A stretch of DNA of 64,000 bases from UBA10649 sp963749905 (GTDB lineage Bacteria > Actinomycetota > Actinomycetes > S36-B12). Below the pieces are notes generated by a model. It worked only from the letters and a program-made list of their open reading frames with translations. It did no database searches and was not told the DNA's origin. The stretch spans positions 806,001 through 870,000 of the forward strand of contig CAVVOF010000004.1 of NCBI GenBank assembly GCA_963749905.1. Direction: 5' to 3'. Position numbers and translations under genes: made by a program. Each line of letters begins with the position of its first letter. Position 1 is the first letter of the stretch. This document shows, piece after piece, positions 37,592-44,725 of the stretch.

Positions 37592-38445
37592 CCGAGACGA
37601 CGACCGCCTACCACGCTGGGCGCACGCTCCCGCTGCACATCGAACTGATCCGGCAGTTGCGGAGGCGGCGCACGATCATCGCCTTCGCCGTCGGCATCGC
37701 CCTCCCGCTCATCGTCGTGGCCGCCGTCAAGCTGGGGCCGTCCTCCTCCGGCCGCGGCGGCTTCGGCGACGGCGATCTCGACCTCGTCGGGCTCGCCACC
37801 TTCGGCGCCTGGAACTTCTCCCTCACGATGCTGTTCTTCGGCTCCGGCTTCCTGCTCACGATCATCGCGGCGATGTTCCTCGGTGACAGCGTCGCCAGCG
37901 AGGCGTCCTGGTCGACCCTGCGCTACCTGCTCGCCGCGCCCGTGCCGCGACGGAAGCTGCTGTTCAGCAAGGCCGTCATCGGCCTGGTGCTGACGGCCCT
38001 CACCCTCGTGATCCTGGTGGCCGCGTCGTGGCTGATCGGAGCCCTTGCCTTCGGCACCGCGCCGCTGACGAGTCCACTCGGCGGCTCGTTCGACGTCGCC
38101 GAGTCATGGACGCGGATCGGCATCGTCGCCGGCTACATCATGATCGTGCTGCTCATCCCCGCCGGGCTGGCGTTCCTGATGAGCGTGCTGACGGACGTGC
38201 CGCTCGGGGCCGTCGGCGCGGCCGTCGTCATCGTCATCGTGGTCAACATCCTCGACGCGATCGAGGCACTCGGCGACCTCCGGAAGTACCTGCCCGGCGA
38301 GTACTCGAACGCCTGGGTGGGGGCCCTCGCCCCGAGGATCGACTGGGACCTGATGGCCCGCGGCACCGCCTACAGCCTGATCGCCTTCGGCATCCTCGTC
38401 CTCATCGCGACGCTGCGGTTCGACCGCAAGGACATCACCAGCTAG
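37588..38445 (+). CDS. ABC-2 type transporter permease
   Basis: 285 residues with about six transmembrane helices (LTMLFFGSGFLLTIIAAMFL, AVIGLVLTALTLVILVAASW, AVGAAVVIVIVVNILDAI). GDSVASEASWSTLRYLLAAP is the coupling segment shared with ABC-2 permeases, and the C-terminus RFDRKDITS nearly repeats that of the permease at 25376. It starts within the stop of the hydrolase-ABC gene (ATGA) and must be its membrane partner. Substrate unknown. Confidence 0.87.
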   Translation: MTETTTAYHAGRTLPLHIELIRQLRRRRTIIAFAVGIALPLIVVAAVKLGPSSSGRGGFGDGDLDLVGLATFGAWNFSLTMLFFGSGFLLTIIAAMFLGDSVASEASWSTLRYLLAAPVPRRKLLFSKAVIGLVLTALTLVILVAASWLIGALAFGTAPLTSPLGGSFDVAESWTRIGIVAGYIMIVLLIPAGLAFLMSVLTDVPLGAVGAAVVIVIVVNILDAIEALGDLRKYLPGEYSNAWVGALAPRIDWDLMARGTAYSLIAFGILVLIATLRFDRKDITS

Positions 38446-38475
38446 CGACGTCCGAACAGTCGAGCCGCAGGCCCC

Positions 38476-39261
38476 TCACGATCCGGGAGCCAGCGTCCCG
38501 GCGAAGATCTGCCACGCGAGCAGCGACTTCGCCACCAGGCTCAGGGTGATGTACGTGCGCTCGCCGTTGAGGTAGTTCGCCCACTTGCCCACCTTCTTGT
38601 ACTGCAGCACCTGGACGATCGCGAACGAGTTGAACAGGACGAAGAGGGAGAAGACGATCCCGTACACGAACGCGGGAGGTTCGGCGGCGGTCGCTGCGCC
38701 CGGAGCCAGGACATAGAGGGCGACGGCCAGCCACGGCACGATGCCGGCAATGCACCCGAAGATGAACGGGACCCAGCCGCCGCTGCCCGGCGTCTCGTAC
38801 TTCTCCTGGAGCCAGCCGAACAGGATCATCGAGGCATTGACGCCGAAGAGGGCGATCAGCGCAGCCGCATCGGAGATGCCCACCAGTTGGGCGATGAGCA
38901 CGATCATCACGGACGAGCTGAGCGAGTACTCGACCCAGCGGAAGTAGTTGTGCCGTGCGACGAGGCCAGCCGCGTAGCGCGCAGAGAACGGCGGCAGCGC
39001 GACGATGAAGTGGAACAAGGCCGACAGCCCGAAGAACAGTGCCACCCCCCACGCGACGCGGAAGTCGAAGAGCACTACCGGGTCCGAGGGCGTGGTGCCA
39101 GGCGGTCCCTCCATGTACGTCGCGGTGACGGGAAGGGTGAAGGCGTTGGCGAGCACCAGGATGGCCACCAACTGCGCGAGGTGGGCGAATCCAGCGATGA
39201 GGTTCCACCGCCTGATGCCGGCCAACTGACGGGTGGTGGTCTCGTCCTGCACTGCGGTCAT
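38476..39261 (-). CDS. Heliorhodopsin
   Basis: 261 residues with seven transmembrane helices. The family is identified by HNYFRWVEYSLSSSVMI in helix 3 and ERTYITLSLVAKSLLAWQIF in helix 7, with retinal-binding Lys245, counter-ion Glu111, and His27 and His84. These four match Lys241, Glu107, His23 and His80 of the first described heliorhodopsin (48C12), each shifted by four. Heliorhodopsins are retinal photoreceptors with the N-terminus in the cytoplasm and a slow photocycle; most are not pumps and their role is unsettled. ATG 39261 has GGAGG seven bases upstream and overlaps the lipoprotein stop by four bases, so it is the last gene of the terC operon. No retinal-synthesis gene is present in this window. 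Confidence 0.95.
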   Translation of the reverse strand: MTAVQDETTTRQLAGIRRWNLIAGFAHLAQLVAILVLANAFTLPVTATYMEGPPGTTPSDPVVLFDFRVAWGVALFFGLSALFHFIVALPPFSARYAAGLVARHNYFRWVEYSLSSSVMIVLIAQLVGISDAAALIALFGVNASMILFGWLQEKYETPGSGGWVPFIFGCIAGIVPWLAVALYVLAPGAATAAEPPAFVYGIVFSLFVLFNSFAIVQVLQYKKVGKWANYLNGERTYITLSLVAKSLLAWQIFAGTLAPGS

Positions 39262-39701
39262 TCCGGTGCCTCCGATCCTGCTGTGAAGACGGCGCACGCC
39301 GTCACGACAGCGTCCTTCGCACCCGAAGGTACCGCTCCGGACTCGGAATCAGTGACCGCGGCGAGGGCCTCTGCGAACGCCGAGCGGACGGCGTCCACCC
39401 CCGGGATCGCGGAGGCTCCGGCCAATGCCTCGTCGACCTGAGCGGTGGCCTCCCCGACCGCATCGCGCACGTCAGCAAGAGGCTCACCCGAATCGAGAGC
39501 GGTGATGGCCGTCTCGCAGGCGCTCGCCACCTGTGCCGGTGCCTCGAGCAGTGCCTGCGCACCGTCGACCGCCTGCTGCGCACCATCGACAGCACCTTGC
39601 ACCGTGCTACAGCCCGTCAGCACCAGCATGCCCAGCGCTCCAGCCCCGGCGAGGGCAAGCAACCGACCTCGTCCAGTCGTCAACTTCCGGACCCTTGTCA
39701 C
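39258..39701 (-). CDS. Small lipoprotein, unknown function
   Basis: 147 residues from GTG 39701, with GGGAGG nine bases upstream. The start is a lipoprotein signal (LLALAGAGALGMLVLTGC) with lipobox LTGC; the mature protein begins CSTVQGAVDGAQQAVDGAQ. It is helical, rich in Ala, Asp and Glu, with repeated AVDGAQ units suggesting a coiled coil. Only a second Cys pair (ASACETA and VTACAVF) stands out. The gene is sandwiched by four-base overlaps with the PGPGW gene and the heliorhodopsin gene, so it should be made together with the photoreceptor on the outer membrane face. Confidence 0.8.
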   Translation of the reverse strand: MTRVRKLTTGRGRLLALAGAGALGMLVLTGCSTVQGAVDGAQQAVDGAQALLEAPAQVASACETAITALDSGEPLADVRDAVGEATAQVDEALAGASAIPGVDAVRSAFAEALAAVTDSESGAVPSGAKDAVVTACAVFTAGSEAPE

Positions 39702-39973
39702 TGCGTGCGTCCTCCCTTTCGTCCGATTCGTTTCGAGACTCCCGAGGCGAGTGCCGAGCCCTGCTTCTTGACTCGGCTGAGAACCGCCTCTGCCCAGGCG
39801 AACTCCGTCGCCAGGATCACCAGGCCGAGGACCAGGAGCGGGATACCGGGGCCTGGCAGGACCATCAGCACCAGCCCGGTCACCACGAGCGCGCCGCCCA
39901 CGATTGCGACGCCGAGCCACCGCAGCGGATGCGGGAGTCGTCGCCACTGCGAGCTCAGCGTCTGCCTATTCAT
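39698..39973 (-). CDS. PGPGW-type small membrane protein
   Basis: 91 residues with two transmembrane helices. The first, WLGVAIVGGALVVTGLVLMV, runs into LPGPGIPLLVLGLVILATEF, the PGPG turn that defines this family; a basic cytoplasmic tail follows (VSKRIGRKGGR). The function of PGPGW proteins is unknown. It overlaps the terC stop by eight bases and the lipoprotein start by four, fixing its place in the operon. Confidence 0.87.
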   Translation of the reverse strand: MNRQTLSSQWRRLPHPLRWLGVAIVGGALVVTGLVLMVLPGPGIPLLVLGLVILATEFAWAEAVLSRVKKQGSALASGVSKRIGRKGGRTQ

Positions 39974-40943
39974 GTGCCGGCTCCTTCGCTCGCTCTTCGT
40001 GGGGTGGCTCTGCCGACTCGTCTACTCGCGGCTCTCGCGTCGCCAGCAGACTGGCCACGATAGACGTCGCGATGATCGCCACGACGATGCCGAGGCTGAG
40101 CACCGTGGGAATCGTCACGAAGGCGTGCCCCACGATCATCTTGATTCCGACCCACACGAGCACGAGCGACAGCCCGAGCTTGAGGTAGATGAAGCGGTGG
40201 ATCAGGTCGGCGAGCAGGAAGTACATGGCGCGCAGGCCGAGGATCGCGAAGGCGTTGCTGGCGAAGACCAGGAACGGCTCCTGGGTCACGGCGAAGATCG
40301 CCGGGATCGAGTCGACCGCGAAGATGATGTCGGTCACCTCGACGACGACCAGCACGGCCAGCAGCGGCGTCGCCATGAGGACGCCACCGCGCCGAACCCA
40401 GAACCGCTGCCCCTCGTACTCGTCGGTGGAGGGGACGAACCGGCGGAAGAGCTTCAGCGTTCGCGACTTCGACATGTCGACGTGCTCGTTGCGCTGCAGC
40501 ATCATGCGAACGCCGGTGAGGATCAGGAAGGCGCCGAACACGTAGAGCACCCACGCGGCAGCTCGCGATCAGCGCGGAGCCGGCGGCGATGAAGATCGCG
40601 CGGAACACCAGCGCGCCCGATGACGCCGTAGAACAGCACCCGGTGCTGGTAGCGCTTGGGAACGGCGAAGTAGCCGAAGATGACCGCCCAGACGAAGACG
40701 TTGTCGACGGCCAGGGACTTCTCGATCACGTAGCCGGTGTAGTACTGCAGGCCGAACTCCGAGCCGTAGCCCCACCAGATGAGTCCGCCCACCAGCAGGC
40801 CGACGGTCACCCAGATCGACGACCAGATCGCGGCCTCGCGCACGCCGATCTCGTGGGCCTCGCGGTGCATGAGCAGGTCGATGGCGAGCATCGCGAGGAT
40901 CGCGACGATGAGGGTCGACCCAGACCCAGAGGGATACGTCCAT
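39966..40943 (-). CDS. terC: TerC-family integral membrane protein, Mn2+ efflux candidate; three frame disruptions
   Basis: 324 residues after correction, with about nine transmembrane helices. TerC signatures are EKSLAVDNVFVWAVIFGYF and VEVTDIIFAVDSIPAIFAVT, with the repeated acidic residues DN and D-x-x-x-AVDS in the membrane, and NAFAILGLRAMYFLL. Extra bases at 40915, 40617 and 40560 split the gene; correction gives SLWVWVALIVAILAML, YGVIGALVFRAIF and ALIASAAWVLYVFG. TerC proteins act in Mn2+ export in other bacteria. ATG 40943 sits five bases after AAGGA; ATG 40949 lies directly against that site. The leader carries a yybP-ykoY-type riboswitch, strongly supporting manganese as the signal. 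First gene of the heliorhodopsin operon. Confidence 0.88.
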
Positions 40944-40949
40944 GTCCAT

Positions 40950-40977
40950 CCTTGTGTCGTGACTGCACGGCACAAGG
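40950..40977 (-). promoter_or_regulatory. SD-sequestering hairpin overlapping riboswitch P1
   Basis: CCTTGTG (minus strand, 40977-40971) is an exact complement of CACAAGG (40956-40950), which contains the AAGG of the terC ribosome-binding site. The first strand is also the 3' arm of riboswitch helix P1. The two pairings exclude each other: with P1 formed (Mn2+ bound) the site is free, otherwise it is masked. This predicts a translational ON switch. Inferred from base pairing only. Confidence 0.8.
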
Positions 40978-41064
40978 TCTCTCGCCACCGGCCGGGGGCC
41001 GATCTAGCGGCCGGGTGCCGGAGCATCGTATTGACGACCGCTAGCGAAGGGATACTCCCCTTGT
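40972..41064 (-). ncRNA. yybP-ykoY-type (Mn2+) riboswitch aptamer
   Basis: Read on the minus strand. The P1 arms ACAAGG (41064-41059) and CCTTGT (40977-40972) enclose the conserved GGGGAGTA, then CTAGCGG, GTCGTCAATACG and CCGCTAG, and a final GAGAGACC. CTAGCGG and CCGCTAG form a perfect helix. These are the landmarks of the yybP-ykoY class, established as a Mn2+ sensor and often found before terC/alx, mntP and P-type ATPase genes. It precedes terC, as expected. Confidence 0.85.
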
Positions 41065-41120
41065 TCCTGACGATCCTCGCAGCCCTCCGGACAACGCGCA
41101 ATTCGGCCTTGCGCATCCGC

Positions 41121-41162
41121 TACTCAGTGTTACTATTTACTGGTAGTCACTAACACTGAGTA
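41121..41162. promoter_or_regulatory. 12-bp inverted repeat, likely PadR operator
   Basis: TACTCAGTGTTA (41121-41132) and TAACACTGAGTA (41151-41162) are perfect reverse complements 18 bases apart. They lie in an AT-rich pocket 14 bases before the PadR gene and just upstream of the divergent terC leader. PadR regulators usually bind such dyads in their own promoter. Control of the terC side as well is possible. Confidence 0.75.
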
Positions 41163-41175
41163 GTTGAGGTGGGCG

Positions 41176-41505
41176 ATGGGACGACAGGAGACCGAGCTGC
41201 TCAAGGGCACTCTGGAGGGCATCGTCCTCGCGATCCTTTCCGAGCGGCCCGCCTACGGGTACGAGATCACCGCCCGGCTCCGGGACCAGGGCTTCTCCGA
41301 CATCGCCGAGGGGACGGTGTACGCGCTGCTCATCCGGATCGAGCGACGCGGCCTCGTCGACGTCGAGACGGTGCCCTCCGAGAAGGGGCCACCGCGCAAG
41401 GTCTACTCCCTCAACGCACAAGGAGACGCAAGCCTGACCGAGTTCTGGAGGACCTGGAGCTTCCTCACCGAACGACTGGACCAGCTCCGCGAAGGAGGAC
41501 GGTAG
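41176..41505 (+). CDS. PadR-family transcriptional regulator
   Basis: 109 residues. It starts ETELLKGTLEGIVLAILSER with PAYGYEITARLRDQGF, the winged helix of PadR proteins, then IAEGTVYALLIRIERRGLVD (recognition helix) and RKVYSLNAQGDASL. ATG 41176 follows TTGAGGTG. The next gene starts three bases after its stop and is a DUF1048 protein, a pairing common in Firmicutes and actinobacteria. Probably autoregulated through the dyad at 41121-41162. Confidence 0.9.
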   Translation: MGRQETELLKGTLEGIVLAILSERPAYGYEITARLRDQGFSDIAEGTVYALLIRIERRGLVDVETVPSEKGPPRKVYSLNAQGDASLTEFWRTWSFLTERLDQLREGGR

Positions 41506-41507
41506 CC

Positions 41508-41885
41508 ATGGGCATTTCCGAGTTCACCACAAGGGTCATCGGCGACAAGAAGCACTACCGGGCGTACCAGGCCCGCATCGAGAAGCTCCCCCCGAGCTAC
41601 CGCACGGCGGTGGCCGGTCTGGAGCGCTACTACACCTACCTGGGCGGCATGAGCGACGGGGGCAGCATCCTGTCGATGCTGGACGACCTCGCCACGCTCT
41701 TCGAGCAGAGCGCGGCGGACGGGATCCCGATCCGCGAGATCGTCGGCGACGACCCCGTGGAGTTCGCCGACGAGTTCGTCCGCAACTACCCCGCCGGCAG
41801 ATGGATCATCAAGGAACGCGACCGGCTGACGAAGGCGATCGAGACGGCCGAGGCTGAGGAGGCCGGGACTTCTAGCGCCCCGTGA
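41508..41885 (+). CDS. DUF1048 protein
   Basis: 125 residues. KHYRAYQARIEKLPPSYRTA and ALERYYTYLGG-like LERYYTYLGGMSDGG, then a region containing VEFADEFVRNYP, are characteristic of DUF1048, small helical proteins encoded next to PadR regulators. No membrane helix or enzyme motif is visible. It is co-transcribed with the PadR gene. Its role is unknown. Confidence 0.85.
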   Translation: MGISEFTTRVIGDKKHYRAYQARIEKLPPSYRTAVAGLERYYTYLGGMSDGGSILSMLDDLATLFEQSAADGIPIREIVGDDPVEFADEFVRNYPAGRWIIKERDRLTKAIETAEAEEAGTSSAP

Positions 41886-41909
41886 CGACGGCACGGAGCG
41901 AAACGCGAG

Positions 41910-41950
41910 CCGCCCCCGGAACCTGTACGGGGCCAGGTTGCCGGGGGCGG
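41910..41950. terminator. Bidirectional terminator
   Basis: CCGCCCCCGG (41910-41919) pairs with CCGGGGGCGG (41941-41950), and AACCTG with CAGGTT inside, leaving a short loop. It lies in the 76 bases between the convergent DUF1048 and 5'-nucleotidase stops. Confidence 0.85.
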
Positions 41951-41961
41951 ACGCGTCACTG

Positions 41962-43758
41962 CTAGGGCAGTTCGGTCACCCGGTCGACGGACGGTGGGGC
42001 GACCGGGGCGAACGTGCTGAGGTAGTCGGTCAGCGCCTGGAGATCGAGGCCACCAGGGAGCCGCTCGGACTCAGCCACCTGCTTGAAGGTGGAGAAGTTG
42101 TCTCCGCCGTCAGCCAGGAAGTTGTTCACCGTGACCCAGTACGTCGTGGCCGGATCCAGCGCCTTGCCGTTCAGCTTGACGTCGGTGATCGACACCGCCG
42201 TGCAGGTGCCGTCCACGATCGTCCTGCTGAGCGTGTAGGTGAACCCCTTCGAGACGCCCAGGCTCAGGAACGGCCGCGACGAGCCAGCCGGCTGGCACTG
42301 CTCCTGAAGGACTGACACGATCTGCGCGCCCGTCATCGGGATGGTCACCAGCTCGTTGCCGAACGGCTGGAAGGTGAAGGCCTCTCCGTAGGTGACGACA
42401 CCGTCCCCTTCCGTCCCGGACTGCGTGTACTTCAGGTCCGAGCGCACGCCGCCCGGATTCATGAAGGCCACCTGTGCACCGTTGAACGACGTCGCCCACG
42501 CCTGCGCGTCGGCCACCAAGTTGCCGGCAGCAGACTCGATGCCCCGGTCGGCTCCCGGTGGCGTGCCGCCCCGCACGATATCCGCGGTGATCGTTCCGAC
42601 GGGAGTGTTCCCGGAAGCCTCGAACAGCGGCATCCACTTGTTGATGACAGCGGTCTGTGCCGGGTCGGGGCTGAGCGCCGACTGGATGACAGCGTGGTTC
42701 GTGGCCTTGCTCAGCTTGCGGACCACCTCTCCGGTCCGCTGGTCGAGGACGAGGTTGAGCTCGGAGATGACCCGCCCATAGGAGTAGGCGCTCGTCACCA
42801 TCCGCTTGCGGCCGTCGGGTCCGGGCAGCATGCAGTTGTAGGGCTGGTGGGTGTGACCGGTGATGACCGCGTCGATCTCGGGATCGAGCCCGCTGTTGAT
42901 GTCGACCACCGGACCGCTGATGTTGTTGCAGGCGTTGATCTCACCCGGCGCAGGATCCTGAGTGGCACCCTCGTGCAGCAGCACGATGATGCTCTCCACT
43001 CCCTCCTTCTTCAGCTTGGGCACCAGTCGGTTGGCCGTGCGGACCTCGTCGAGGAACGCGTAGCCCTGGATGCCGGAGGCCGCGACGATGGCATCCGTGC
43101 CCTCGAGGGTCATGCCGATGAAGCCGACCTTGACGCCGCCGACGTCCTTGACCCAGTACGGCGGCAGCACGGTCTTACGGTTGGTCTGCTTGACGACGTT
43201 CGCGGCCAGCCACTGGAAGTCCGCGCCGGCATACGGCTGGTCGGGGAAGTAGCACCCGTCCACCGGATGGCAGCCGCCCTCCTGCATGCGCAGCAGTTCT
43301 GCGACGCCCTCGTCGAACTCGTGGTTTCCGACGCCGGACACGTCGAGTTGCATCGCGTTGAGCGACTCGACGGACGGTTCGTCGTGGAACAGGCCCGAGA
43401 GTGCCGGCGAGCCGCCGATGAGGTCGCCCGCGGCGACCGTCAGGCTGTGCCTCTTGCCCGCTCGCAGCTGCTTCAGCGCCGAGGCGAGGTACTCGGACCC
43501 ACCGGCCGCCTGGTCGCCGACCGTCCCGGGCGTGGATGCCTCCAGATGGCCGTGGTAGTCGTTGAACGCCAGGATCTGCAGGCGCACCAGCTTGGGCGTC
43601 ACGTCGCCACCAGGCGACGTGGCCGGCGCGTCGCCCGCCACCGCCGTGGAGGAGCCGAACGCCAAAGCGGTTGCGGACAGCGACAGGGCCGCGACGCCGG
43701 CGAGCACCCTCCGGGTGGTCAGACGAGCTCGCGGTCGGGGCAGAACGCGCGGGGCCAT
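41962..43758 (-). CDS. Secreted 5'-nucleotidase (UshA-like)
   Basis: 598 residues. A twin-basic signal peptide (RARLTTRRVLAGVAALSLSA) is followed by the metallophosphatase domain: ILAFNDYHGHL, AAGDLIGGSPALS, GVGNHEFDEG and VITGHTHQPYNC, which supply the two-metal Asp/His/Asn ligands. The C-terminal 5'-nucleotidase domain has ESAAGNLVADAQAWA and VTYGEAFTFQPFGNELV. It should dephosphorylate nucleotides outside the cell for phosphate and nucleoside scavenging. No LPxTG or lipobox is seen. ATG 43758 is set by AAGGAGA upstream. Confidence 0.92.
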   Translation of the reverse strand: MAPRVLPRPRARLTTRRVLAGVAALSLSATALAFGSSTAVAGDAPATSPGGDVTPKLVRLQILAFNDYHGHLEASTPGTVGDQAAGGSEYLASALKQLRAGKRHSLTVAAGDLIGGSPALSGLFHDEPSVESLNAMQLDVSGVGNHEFDEGVAELLRMQEGGCHPVDGCYFPDQPYAGADFQWLAANVVKQTNRKTVLPPYWVKDVGGVKVGFIGMTLEGTDAIVAASGIQGYAFLDEVRTANRLVPKLKKEGVESIIVLLHEGATQDPAPGEINACNNISGPVVDINSGLDPEIDAVITGHTHQPYNCMLPGPDGRKRMVTSAYSYGRVISELNLVLDQRTGEVVRKLSKATNHAVIQSALSPDPAQTAVINKWMPLFEASGNTPVGTITADIVRGGTPPGADRGIESAAGNLVADAQAWATSFNGAQVAFMNPGGVRSDLKYTQSGTEGDGVVTYGEAFTFQPFGNELVTIPMTGAQIVSVLQEQCQPAGSSRPFLSLGVSKGFTYTLSRTIVDGTCTAVSITDVKLNGKALDPATTYWVTVNNFLADGGDNFSTFKQVAESERLPGGLDLQALTDYLSTFAPVAPPSVDRVTELP

Positions 43759-43909
43759 GTGGTCTCCTTCAGTGGCGGCGGATGGGGCCACGCTAGGGGA
43801 GGACCTCTTCGGGCGAGGCGGGTTCGCTCGCATTGAGGCAGAACGCACGACTCCCTTGCCACACGGGGCTCACCAGCAACGTGGGACGCGGGGATGGCCG
43901 CGCGGACCG

Positions 43910-44725
43910 CTAGTGCTGCAGAGCGCTCGGCTGCTCGACGTGGGTCAGGTTGCCGTCGAGGATCTCGAACACACGGTCCGTGTACTCGACCATGCGCAGG
44001 TCGTGGGTGACCATGATGCCGGTCTTGCCGCGCGCCTTGATCTCGCGCCGCAGCAGTTGGACCACCTGCCGGCCCATGGCGGTGTCGAGGGCGGCCGTCG
44101 GCTCGTCGACGAGCACCAGGTCCGGATCGTTCATCAGCGCGCGGCCGATGGCCACTCGCTGGCGCTCGCCACCGGACAGCTGCTCGGGCAGGTTCTTCGC
44201 CCGGTCGGCGAGGCCGAGCTCCTCGAGCAGCTGGTCGGCCCGCTGCTGAGCCTGCTTCTTGGAGATGCCCTTGACCAGCGACGACACGTACAGCAGGTTC
44301 TCCCTCGCTGTCAGGAACGGCACCAGGTTGGCGGACTGGAAGACGAAGCCGACGTTCTCGGCGCGAAAGCGCGTGAGCTCAGCCGTGGACATTCCCGTCA
44401 CTTCGTTGCCCCGCACCTGGACGGATCCCGTCGAGGGCGCGAGCAGTCCGCCGATGACGGAGATCAGCGTCGTCTTGCCCGAGCCCGACGGCCCCAGCAG
44501 GGCAACGAACTCGCCCTCGTCGACCGCCATCGTCGCCTCGGACACCGCGGTCACGGCAGTGTGACCCTCGCCGTAGACCTTGCTCACCTCGGTCACCCGC
44601 AGGAGAGCGGACGGATGGTGTGCGGCGTCAGCGGCCGGGCTCTCGCCGGGACCGTTCGGAACGGCGTCGGTCGCGATGAGGACGGGATCCTCGCCCGTCG
44701 ACGTCGCGGGGCTGGCGTCGCTCAT
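43910..44725 (-). CDS. ABC transporter ATP-binding protein, MacB/LolD-like
   Basis: 271 residues. After a 40-residue Ala/Pro-rich N-terminal extension comes the ATPase: ALLGPSGSGKTT (Walker A), FVFQSANLVPF (Q-loop), LSGGERQRVAIGRAL (signature), LVLVDEPTAALD (Walker B) and MVTHDLRM (H-loop). This subtype partners FtsX-like permeases in export or envelope remodelling. It overlaps the permease gene upstream by four bases. Last gene of a three-gene minus-strand operon. Confidence 0.92.
   Translation of the reverse strand: MSDASPATSTGEDPVLIATDAVPNGPGESPAADAAHHPSALLRVTEVSKVYGEGHTAVTAVSEATMAVDEGEFVALLGPSGSGKTTLISVIGGLLAPSTGSVQVRGNEVTGMSTAELTRFRAENVGFVFQSANLVPFLTARENLLYVSSLVKGISKKQAQQRADQLLEELGLADRAKNLPEQLSGGERQRVAIGRALMNDPDLVLVDEPTAALDTAMGRQVVQLLRREIKARGKTGIMVTHDLRMVEYTDRVFEILDGNLTHVEQPSALQH

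Noticed and set aside
40944..41116. Upstream extension of terC to 41116
   Set aside because: This open stretch runs through the riboswitch and is in a different frame from the true TerC start. The extra base at 40915 makes it look continuous.
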